A stretch of 64,000 nt of DNA from assembly GCF_002234675.1 (NCBI RefSeq), contig NC_019863.2:3834609-3898608 (forward strand), written 5' to 3'. Within the stretch, counting starts at the first letter, position 1; each line of letters starts with the position of its first letter. The notes beneath the pieces were generated by a model. That model made no database searches. It was not told where the DNA came from and saw only the letters and a list, made by a program, of their open reading frames with translations. Positions 54,816-64,000 of the stretch are shown piece by piece. Made by a program: the position numbers and the translations under genes. The stretch is from Oryzias latipes (Eukaryota; Chordata; Actinopteri; Beloniformes; Adrianichthyidae).

Positions 54816-57505
54816 TGACTTTTTCATTTTTTCAAAAATTAAACCTTTTTATTATTCTTTAAGTGGAGAGCCATAGTCGAAGGGGTAAAAGAACCACATG
54901 AGGCTCAAGAACTGCAGGTTGCAAACCTCTGAATTACATTGTTCAATAATGTGTTGACGACCACTTTGTGTTTGAAGTTTATTTTAAAGGGAAATTATTT
55001 GTGTGGAAAAATTCCCACAGAAGGTACTTTGAATTGCTTTGCTGAACGGATAATGAAGCGCTAGACACCTAAATGTTTAGCCATAACCAAGAGGTAAAAC
55101 TGTTGTTTTACCTCTTTTGCATTACTTTGCTGTGTCTTAGCTGTTGTTTGGGTGAATTTAGAGGATAACTGCACCTTTGTTTTGTTCACTAACTTGTATT
55201 CATTAATTTTTACCTTCTTTATTAAGTCAGTACAATTATTTGCTAATAACATGATACACTGTAAAGAGATGTAAGGAGTAAAAACATTCAGTTTGCTATT
55301 TCACACCTTCCATTCCCACATGTTTAACAAATGCTACACCGAGTTGTTAAATGTTGTTAAAGTGAAGAGTTTGGGGCCAAATGGGCATTTCATCTACAGT
55401 TCCTGTTCCTCTCCTTGTTTGGTAACTGAACATTTTCTGTCCGTCATGAAAGTTTTAAGGTCAAAGTTTTTTCTAGGAGCAACACAGATTAAAATACTAA
55501 ACAAATATAAAAATGACTTGTAATTAAATCTAACGTGGTTCTTACTGTCAGCTCAGCAGAAAGTCATTAACAGCAGTTTTACTTATCGACAGTGACAAGC
55601 TTCCTGTACTAATAATTAGTTGATCTATCTTGAGATTCATTCACAAAAGCTTATAATGAATCAGATAGACGCACTTTGTCTTTTCCGTGAGGACACTCAC
55701 ATGTACTGTTAGCAACATTAACTGCATCAGCAATGTTGATACAGAATTAATATCAAAACTAATTCATCTTTTTTGTTTCATTTCCACAATTTTTTCCCCT
55801 CTTTAATTTAAACCACTGAAATGGATTGCTGTGAAAGTCTGTTTTAATTTCTTTTTTAAATTAGCTGATTATGATTCTGTTTGAGCAATGAAATCTGATT
55901 ATCCATCAGAAAAGTAGAAGTTCTTTAGGTTCTGTTACTTTCAGTATTTTGTTAAAAAATAATCAAAATTTGTGTCATTGTTTCATGGACCAAAACTAAC
56001 CAAAAATGCCTGTTGTTGATTAAACTATCATGAGATATTGATAACATGCTGTAAATTCTATTCTCAATGGAAAATGGCTGATCTATGTCCCTCGTTTTAT
56101 TTATTTATTACTTTGGCTCTATTTTTTATAAAACTGGATCAATTTCCACTACTTATAATAACTAAAGAATGCAAGTTAGACCAATGTCTGAGGGAAGAGC
56201 GGCTTCTATCATGACTCACGTCACCACTGGTCATTATTATTCCTTATCATTGACTTCGTCTGAATGTGGCTGTGCAGGAAACTGCTTTCAACTCTAACCT
56301 TGTTTTCATGTTGCTCCAGTTACTATTCCAGAGGTGTGGGAACTGGACGAGGTGAACTCTCGGACAAACCGTCTTTCTAAACGACTACAGAAGAGCTGTG
56401 AACACACCCGAAAAATACTGAACACACGTGTGAAAGAGAGCGTAAACTCTGAAGACGGACACGGCTGCTCTGAAACAGGACTTGGGTTGTTCTTTTCAAA
56501 TCCAATCGGCACTTTCCAGATTTTATCACAGGAATACTCTCATGCGGTAAAGTGCTGTTGTGTTTTCTTGCTTAGCAACAAAACTGGCAACAGTGCTCTT
56601 GTGGAGTACACTGGAATTAGCCCTAATTTCAGGGACAGACAAAAAAAACTGTTTGTCTGTGAGCAAATACAACATGTTTAGACCTAAATCTATGTTTTAG
56701 GTCAATTATAAGTGTTGTTTAATATGAATGATCTGGGCCTGGCGTAAAAGATGATAATGTTTTACTTTAAAAACCAAATTTATTGGTAAAACTATAACTT
56801 TAATTAAAAAGAAAACATGAAATAATAACAGTTTTGTCAGCAGTTGATCCAAGTCTCCACAAACAGTGTAAGATACATTATGTCTTCACTAACATTCCTT
56901 CCTTTTGGCGTTTTGTAAAAACATAGTACACAATGCTATAGTGTTTTGGTTTGGACTTTCTATGATTTTTGTTTTTTTATTCTGAGAACCGGGGAGCTAA
57001 GCACATGGAGTTACAAATGCTCGCAACTTTAAAAAAAACCTTTTAACTATAGTTCATTGTGTTGCTCATCACAGCTGTTTTTAGACAAAGCAGTAAGAGG
57101 TTCAGTCGCTGATAAACACAAAAAGCAAAAGCAGCAGTTAGAACGAAACATTAACATTACTATACTTTTCAGACTGAGGGTTTCCTTTCTATGTCTTGTT
57201 AGTTGAAAATCTTATACGGAAAAGCAAACTTTAAAAAAAAAAAAGATAAAATAGAACAAGTCTCTTCATGCTCTAAAAATGTTCCATTTGTTTTCTCAAA
57301 CTATTGAAAAATAGAAAAAAGGAAAGTGGACAACAGAAGATGTAAGTAAATCTTTTTTGTTTGTTTTTTTGTGCAATATTCTTTATATTTATCTGCAAAG
57401 AACCTCAGGAATTTGTCTTATTTTACAGCATTGTTATGTCTTTGCAGTCTTTGGTGGTGCAGTTCAGTATTGCTGTGAGCATGTTGGCAACATCCCTCTG
57501 GTTTC
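54816..57505. other. Intergenic DNA and VHL 3' flank
   Basis: No gene supported. A 115-residue plus-strand frame at 56334-56681 has no family resemblance. Part of the region right of 56780 is the likely VHL 3' UTR. Confidence 0.4.
56976..56981 (-). terminator. Candidate polyadenylation signal of VHL
   Basis: AATAAA on the minus strand about 525 bases beyond the VHL stop codon. A second AATAAA lies at 56779-56784. Either could be used. Confidence 0.4.
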
Positions 57506-60500
57506 CTACACATCCTGGTCTTGGTTTCTCTCTTGCATACGTCGCTCGACAAGCCTGTTAATGTGCTGGAGGTCTTTCAACACGTTCGGCTGATCTTCCA
57601 GCTCCTCGTGGAGACAGCGAGCTATTTCCAGCTTCCTGTAGTCCTCTGGCTGTACCAGACATCGGATGACGTGAAGAGCTCGATCCTTGAGGCTGTCGAC
57701 TATGAAAGGGTTTGGGAAAAGCAGGAAAGCTTTTGATTTTGTAAAAAAATGTAATACAACTGTAAATGCATGCTTCTCAAACACACAAGAAAAGGAAATA
57801 TCATAACGTATGAATACCAAAAATAGTTTTCCAAAGTTATGATCAGTGATAGCATGGTCACAGCAATGTTGTAAATGTTCCTTCTTTTATTAATGGCAGA
57901 GTTGTGATATCAAAACACTATTTCATTTACACTTGATTATCTTGCAAGACATACAAGGAATCTGGAAAAAAGGAATTTTAGGCTAAATATCTCCTGGATT
58001 AATATGAGGTCAGTGAAGTGGATCGTTCAAAATGAACCAAAATCGACTATGAATCATATTGTCAACCTCAAATTATGATACGAATCAAAGCATTGTTAAA
58101 ATTACTTGTTAAGCCTTTCCTACAAACCAATCCGTGGCTGGTTTTAAAATGATATCTAGGCACAAGTGCATCAACTAAAAACAATTTAGAAGCACAGCTT
58201 AGCTTTACCTGGTAAAGTGATGATAACAGACACATCTCCATTCTCTGCTGGTTTAGGAAGAAAGAACTCTTTTCCGTTCACCTTTAAAGGCTCATCTGTT
58301 ACTGCATCTCTGAACAACCAGGGATGACCTACAGGGAAGAGGAGGCATGTTTTTCAATTAAGATGTACAATGCTTTTACCTTTACATGACATTTTTCAGA
58401 TTTTCCAAATGACAGATGAACCTGAATCTAAGCTGCTGTAGCACACTCGTGCTGTCCTTTTAAATTGTGAATTGATTAATTTTAGACAAGTCATTTTCAG
58501 CCTGTGGGTCTTACATGCAATCAAAGTTGTGTGACACAGGATCCAGAGGAAAACAATGACCAGAGGGCCCAACATTTCAAATAATATCATCAATATCTCA
58601 TTTGCGTAATGCAAACAATGGCCGTGTTGGATGAACGTGCTCTCCAAATATGCATGTTATTTAGTCAAAGACCTACTGGCTTTTTTCCCTTTTTAATCTT
58701 TCTCTTTTCTGTTTTACATCCCGTTCCAGGAAAAGTAATATATGCATTAGAGCACTTTAGTCAGGTGTTTGTATTCGCTATGATTTATCTTGGAAAAGGA
58801 TCAGAGGGGTATTCCAGGAAGCATGTTTAAACTAGCCTGACTTTAAGCCTGAACTCTGGCTGAAATCCGCCTGAACTTGCTTACTCTGGGTATGTCGGTT
58901 CCAAAAGACCGGATATGAGTTAGCGTAATTACGCTCGACTTGGTAACCCTGGGTTAATGCACGTGCACGTCAAGTACATAAAGACATTCTCAATGGATCG
59001 CCGATTTCCGGAGTCACCATGGAAACGCGTGGAGAACAAAAGACAACACTACACTTAAGACAGACAGAGTGAGATTTTAATGACGGCGAATGAAGATTAT
59101 AAGAACATAGAAAAAATGCGGCTGTATCAGCAAAAGGAAGAGTTTCTACTTGGAGAAAAATAACAAAGTAAAGGCAACAGCTTCTATCTCATTTCCATTA
59201 TCATTGTGAATTATATATTACTTATCAAGCTTGAATTATTTCAATTGGTAACAAGTACTAGTGGTGCTAAATAATCTCATCATTCTCTCCGTCCCTCTCA
59301 CTCATGGTGCAGAAAGAATTAATTATAGTAGGACAAAATAACTCGGCAAAATACAGTAAAACAGCTAAACAACTAAACACATTTGGTCAAAAACCCACAC
59401 TTGTACCCAAATCTGTCCAGACAGGTAAAGGGAATGGTATCCCACAATCCTTTGCGGTGCCAATCTAACAGCAGCACCAAAGTTACACCTACTCAATTGA
59501 ATTAATTTGAATGAAAGTAAAATAACTGTCAGAAAACTACGTTATTTTTAAGCTGACTTAACAAAAAAAATGATTTATCTTAACTGAAGCAAATAATTAA
59601 GTTAGATCAAAGTAAAAAAGTTTATTTTTCCAACATCCATATTCAATTCAATTCAATTTTATTTGTATAGCCCAAAATCACAACAACAGTCGTCTCGATG
59701 GGCTTCGAAGTGAAACATGAACTCAAAAGGATCGTGAATAAAAAGAGTGCAATAGTAAAATACTAAAATGAACTAACAAACTAACTAAGCTATACTGGCA
59801 TCCCTGCCCTTAGACCCCCCTTCGCGGTAAGGAAAAATAATATGTGGTCTTATCACCCTCACATGGTGGAAAAAGTATTATCTGAGCTTCTTCATCCACT
59901 AAATCATCTTCAAATGAACACGCCATAGATTTTACACTGAAAAATTGCTTTTATTTTTTTCAGAAGATTTAAACCCAATATTGACATAATGTGCATCTTT
60001 TGTAATCTTAAAAAAAACACGTTTATTTTGGCTTTGCTATTTTTCTTATAAGTTTTAAGATTTCTTTTCGAGCAAATTTACTCAAATGTTCTCTCTTCCC
60101 TTTGAAAACGTCTATTGTTTGGCGTTCAACAACATGTATATATTGACATTTTTTATAAACTTATTCCCACTTCTTGCTAAATTTTACATTCATAAATGTA
60201 CATTTTGTAACAGATTCCTACATTTTTCTTAATTTCTAGTGAAGGCGAGATGTGTTAAATCAATCAGTTTTTCAAAAAAACAAAAAAGATTAATAAAAAT
60301 GTCTTGAAATTCGTTCCAACATAAAATTGTTTGAAATGTTAAATCTTTTTTACATAACCATCCTGTACTTTCGTTTACTCCACGTACTTTTATTTTTTCC
60401 ACACCCTGGCACCTGTTTTTATGTCTATATTAATGTACAGCGTATATTGATATGTTGGTCCTGTACTGGCCTTCAATAAAGTTTTTCGGGGGGGGGGGGG

Positions 60501-60706
60501 GGGGGGGGGCAGCGCTTACCTACGTAGGTGGTCATTCGTCGCCCGGATCCAGGCTTCAGATCCTCGTATGCCTGAGGAACTCCGCTGTAGTCGATCCATA
60601 GCGGCCTCACGACATACGGCGTGCGGTTACAGAACACAGCGCTGACGGGGACGCGACAGTTTAAAGACCGAATGAGGGGAAGAGGCCGCTCCCCTTCTTG
60701 AGGCAT
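57506..60706 (-). CDS. vhl: VHL-family protein: von Hippel-Lindau tumour suppressor, substrate receptor of a CUL2 E3 ligase (or VHL-like paralogue)
   Basis: Three exons, minus strand: 60706-60520, 58328-58209, 57699-57506. All junctions are GT/AG and the phases close to 166 residues plus stop, with the three-exon layout of mammalian VHL. The acidic N-terminal repeats of the long human isoform are absent. The beta domain reads [57 protein letters not shown]; the counterparts of human Tyr98, His115 and Trp117 of the hydroxyproline pocket are present, Ser111 is Thr and His110 is Thr. The alpha domain reads [20 protein letters not shown] (BC box) and [14 protein letters not shown] (cullin box side). 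At the BC-box position of human Cys162 there is Ala. The receptor captures hydroxylated HIF-alpha for ubiquitination. Divergence leaves open whether this is VHL itself or the VHL-like duplicate known in fish; synteny with TATDN2 favours VHL. Confidence 0.9.
58801..59940 (-). mobile_element. PIF/Harbinger-type derivative in VHL intron 1
   Basis: It starts gaggggtattccaggaagca and is the reverse complement of the 8463-9900 element: gaccggatatgagt, gtaattacgctcgacttggt, ccatggaaacgcgtgg, gacaggtaaagggaatggta. The transposase start ([13 protein letters not shown], minus strand) is at about 59925. The terminal repeat expected right of 59940 is missing, so the copy is truncated. A type C repeat is inserted at 59640-59850. 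Confidence 0.75.
59640..59850 (+). repeat. Dispersed repeat (type C) nested in the Harbinger copy
   Basis: tattcaattcaattcaattt, gcccaaaatcacaacaacag, ctcaaaaggatcgtgaataa, catccctgcccttagacccc. It breaks the Harbinger sequence between caacatccat and tatgtggtcttatcaccctc, which are adjacent (inverted) near 8740-8755 in the other copy. Confidence 0.75.
60488..60509. repeat. 22-base poly-G (poly-C on the gene strand) at the VHL exon 1 donor
   Basis: A run of 22 G on the plus strand, starting eight bases beyond the GT of the VHL exon 1 donor (60518-60519). Confidence 0.95.
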
Positions 60707-60960
60707 CGGCGCTTGCTAGCAAAACAGCGGCCCACTACTGCGTATGATGCTTTCGTTAGCTCAGTGGCTAGCTCGATTTTTGAAAAGTCTTCGGCATAAA
60801 AAAAAGTATTCCTCCAAAATAAACTGGCATTAGCTTATCTGTGAAAGGAATAACTACGCAAACAAACTTTCAAAAGGTTCTTCAACAAACAAGTCGACAA
60901 TTCGAGCGCTGTTTTCTGTTTACATTTCTCTTCCGGTAGCAAGAGGACACGCCCCCATTC
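60707..60960 (-). promoter_or_regulatory. VHL 5' flank
   Basis: Exon 1 itself is CpG-rich and the flank contains several CpGs (ttcgttagctcagtggctag, cttccggtagcaagaggaca). It is the likely promoter/5' UTR, located by position only. Confidence 0.4.
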
Positions 60961-61626
60961 TGTGTTTCGATTGGTCCAAGCTGATGTGACGACTTTGAGG
61001 GTCGAAAATGACGTTCTGGCTTTTCTACCTGTGAGCACACGAAACTAGTTTGGAACAAATTTTCAACTCGTATCAGGACTTAAATTATACACATTTTTCC
61101 TGACTTAAAGAACGTTTTGTTTGACTTTACTTAGTATGATAATAAGCTATCTTCACTAGTCTACCGAATAAATCAGATTTTAAAAACAAAATACTAAAGT
61201 TATAAAATTACATTTACCAACAAAAGTTCATATTTCTTTGAATTAATTGCTCAAATCAGACATTGTTTGCACACTATTTCTCCCCGTACCAACGAAGAAA
61301 CAATTAAAACCCATCATCTGTCCCAGCTTAGAATACCAAGTTACTTTTATTATGGCCGGCAGCAGCAGCCACTGACCGCAAGGACCATATTGCTTTCGCA
61401 GTTGGAAAGATTTCAGTGCCTTCCAGCGAAAATTTGACCCCCGCCGCACACTGAAAAAGTCACCAAAATGTGCACACACCTAGGATAAATTGTAAATGAG
61501 TTTTTCACGAAGTCAACATCACCCCCCCCGAAGACGATGACATCACAGCGAGCGCTCCCGTAAAAAAAACACGAATGGGCTGAAAATTGCTTATGAGGCC
61601 GAAAAAAAATTATTTCAAAATACAGT
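60961..61626. other. Upstream flank of VHL, nothing assigned
   Basis: Moderately AT-rich. The stretch from about 61340 may be a degraded extra unit of the following repeat. Confidence 0.4.
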
Positions 61627-62335
61627 TATGAAACCAAAACACACATGTTGGGGATATCCCAAGGAAGTTTTAAAATCATTATGGGACGGCCACACGACCA
61701 ACGGCTTGGCGGCCATTTTGTAGCGAACTCTGAGAATTGGCGATTTTTGTGTTTTCCCAATATGGGAAAACTGCACTTTTGTTCAAGCGATTTTCACTAA
61801 ATTGCACACACTTGTTGCCAGCTCCAGTCTACAAACACCACAGAAGTGTCATCGACTTTTGACCTCGGGAGAAAGCCGCTATCTTGAATGAAAAAAAAGC
61901 ACCTTTAGTACCAGATACAAACGAAAACTCGTCTTTGGAGTTTTCATCGATCGTCTCGCAGATTTTGGCACAAATTTCAGATTTTTTTTTTGAGAATTTA
62001 CTGACGAAACCAATATATCCTTGTCTGCTATATCTAAAAGAAGTTTTGAAATCATTACGGGATTGCGACACGTTCTACAGTTTGGCTGCCATTTTGTGCC
62101 AAAATCTGTGATTTTGCTTTTTTCGCGTTTAAACATAATATTGGAAAATTAACTTTTTCACGCACATGTCGCTAGCGTAAGTCCACAATCACCTCTGGAG
62201 TTTTGTCGACCTTTGACTTCGGGAAAAGGCCGCCATCCTGAATTTTTCATAAAAAGCACTTTTACTACTGAATACAAACATTAAACCTGTCGTAAGGATT
62301 TTTATTGATTGTCTTGTAACTTTTTACGCATCAAT
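61627..62335. repeat. Two diverged tandem units of about 350 bp
   Basis: Unit 1 (61627-62004) and unit 2 (62005-62335) share in order: gaaaccaa, agttttgaaatcatta/agttttaaaatcatta, ggg(a)c..cacacg, ttggc-gccattttgt, gattttt-ttttcgcgtttaa-type text, a cgacctttgacttcggg block, ggccgccat..tgaat, aaaagcac, ttttatcgattgtct-type text. Short open frames inside are chance. Confidence 0.7.
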
Positions 62336-62609
62336 GGCAATCTACTATGGAAAAAATGTTGCAATTAGAACTTGTAGATTTGAAAAGGTGTTTGTGTGGC
62401 GAGCTAGCAAAAGTGGCGCACTGTTATAAGTCTTATGTTATTCAATGGAATACTGTGAAGATTTAATGTATGTTCCATGTCTGGAACTGAACATATTGAA
62501 ACACACTGGATATGGCCATATAAGGAATGAGGGCGTGGTTAGCAAGAAACCTCTGCTGCTAAGGACATCAAAAAGTTTACTTTTTCCGATTCACTTAAAA
62601 CTAACGTCG

Positions 62610-62855
62610 ATCAGAGGGGTATTCCAGAAGGCACGTTTAAACTACCCTGACTTTAACCCTGAACTCTGGCTGAAGTCCACCTGAACTTGCTTACTGTGGG
62701 TATGTAGGTTCCAAAAGACCGGATATGAGTGCCAAAATAGTAACACGGCTGCATCAGCAAAAGAGAGAGTTTCTGCTTGGAGAAAAATAACGGCAAAGCA
62801 AAAACGCATGAGTTTCCATGTAATTTCTCTCATCTCTCTATTTTCATCTCATTAA

Positions 62856-62912
<57 letters not shown>

Positions 62913-63612
62913 CACACACAACTCATATACAACCTAATTTCTTACGTCTATCAAACTCAACAATTGTTTATACAGCTGAAATTTACATATTTATCTAACT
63001 AAATGTCATTTTACTCCAATTTGATTAAATGTTTTTCCATCTTAATTTATTGTACTTTTTGAACTCTCATATATTTAAGCCCGCTGCCATAAATATTTTT
63101 ATTTTTATGTCCTTAAAATGAATGAATGGATTTTCAATAAATACCTTACTTTCAGTGATCATGTCAGTCTGACTTTATATCTTAAGCCATTATGTGACAC
63201 AAGGGGTGCTACATAAACTCAGCACCCTCTCCCTCCCTCTCACTCATGTGCAGAAAGAATTAAACATAACAGGATAAAATAACTCAGCAAAACACAGTAA
63301 AACAGCTAAACAATGAAACACATTTAGAAAAAAACCCACACTTAAACCCAAATCCGTCCAGACAGGTAAAGGGAATGGAATCCCACAATTCCTTGCGCTG
63401 ACGATCTAACAGCAGCACCAAAGTTACACCCACTTAATTGAATTAATTTGAATGAAAGTAAAAAAAAATAGTCTGATAACTATGTGTTATTTTTAGGTTA
63501 ACTGACCTCAAAAAATGTATTTATCTTAACTGAAACAAATAATTAAGTTATATCAATGCCTCAAACTTTCCATGGTAACTCACATAACCTGCTTTTTGAA
63601 ATACCCCCCTGT
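62610..63612 (-). mobile_element. PIF/Harbinger-type MITE (about 1.0 kb), complete ends
   Basis: The left end gaggggtattccagaaggca and the right end ctttttgaaatacccccctg are inverted. The interior matches 58801-59630 (gtatcagcaaaaggaag-like text, gagaaaaataa, gacaggtaaagggaatgga, ccaaagttacacccacttaa) and holds a TA microsatellite. The transposase start region is deleted. Confidence 0.75.
62858..62908. repeat. TA microsatellite
   Basis: (TA)n within the Harbinger-type MITE, at the position corresponding to the TA run of the 8463-9900 copy. Confidence 0.95.
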
Positions 63613-63760
63613 TTATCATCCCCAGTCGACAGCAACATAAAATGGTTGTTATGGAGATAAAATCAACAAAAAAAGCTGCCATTCTGAAAAAAGTGGATTT
63701 TTAATTAACATGTAGCTTGACATGTAGCTTTGATGACATGTAACTTTTACCAATGGAGCT

Positions 63761-63960
63761 ATGTGTTTTTCTGAGTCAGTTGATGATGCCGATCGCAGCG
63801 CTAGCACTTTTCGCCACATTAGCATAACTAGAAGAGTTAGCATAATTAGCATCTTAGGCAATGTGTTTTTCTGAGTCACTTGATGGTAGTGATCGCAATG
63901 CTAGCTTTTTTAACAACAGTTGTACAACTAGCATAGTAAGCATGATTAGCATATGCAGCT
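63761..63960. repeat. Tandem duplication, 100-bp period
   Basis: atgtgtttttctgagtca at 63761 recurs exactly 100 bases later at 63861. Both are followed by ttgatg, gatcgca-(g/a)-(c/t)gctagc, and end in gttagcataattagcat / agtaagcatgattagcat. Confidence 0.85.
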
Positions 63961-64000
63961 TTGACTATAGCCTTGATCGAAGGTCAGCGGTGAGAGCGGC

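Noticed and set aside
56334..56681. 115-residue plus-strand frame between TATDN2 and VHL
   Set aside because: No family resemblance, no splice context and weak composition support.

Overview
This is a piece of a vertebrate nuclear genome, almost certainly a ray-finned (teleost) fish. Its genes are split into many short exons with GT/AG borders. The base composition is AT-rich, and the introns are full of fish-type interspersed repeats (Tc1/mariner, hAT, PIF/Harbinger, tRNA-headed SINEs, MITEs, GATG and TA microsatellites). I cannot name the species. Nothing looks prokaryotic: no operons, CRISPR arrays or rRNA.

Four protein-coding genes can be reconstructed exon by exon, all on the minus strand. 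FGD5 (739-17189) contributes its first coding exon, its giant second exon and a third exon; the catalytic DH/PH/FYVE part lies off the left edge. CCDC174 (29137-35918) is complete, with 11 coding exons and 534 residues. TATDN2 (38375-50803) is complete as a coding model, with 6 coding exons, 673 residues and an intact TatD metal-binding site. VHL or a VHL-like paralogue (57506-60706) is complete, with 3 exons and 166 residues. Every splice phase in these models closes, and the joined proteins match the known vertebrate families along their lengths. In mammals FGD5 and CCDC174 are close together, and VHL and TATDN2 are close together some megabases away on the same arm (human 3p25). Here all four sit within 61 kb.

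Layout: 1-17 kb is FGD5, mostly a 12.4-kb intron carrying a LINE remnant, a hAT element inserted in a SINE, and tandem Harbinger elements. 17-29 kb is intergenic, with a mariner-type relic ending in a GATG satellite, a MITE, a SINE and a second Tc1-like relic. 29-36 kb is CCDC174. 36-38 kb is plain intergenic DNA. 38-51 kb is TATDN2, whose introns hold a hAT-like element with a MITE nested in it and a multi-layer nest (MITE, fold-back element, hAT ends, Tc1 copy). 51-57.5 kb is intergenic. 57.5-60.7 kb is VHL, with a Harbinger derivative in intron 1. 61-64 kb holds diverged tandem repeats and another Harbinger derivative.

The genes are not a pathway: FGD5 is a Rho-family GEF scaffold, CCDC174 an RNA-processing factor, TATDN2 a TatD-type nuclease, and VHL the substrate receptor for HIF degradation. 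I found no convincing undescribed system. The best leads are an alanine at the usual BC-box cysteine of the VHL-family protein, a poly-C tract eight bases past its first splice donor, a possible FGD5 micro-exon, a proline/tyrosine-rich tail on CCDC174, and several cleanly readable nested transposon insertions.
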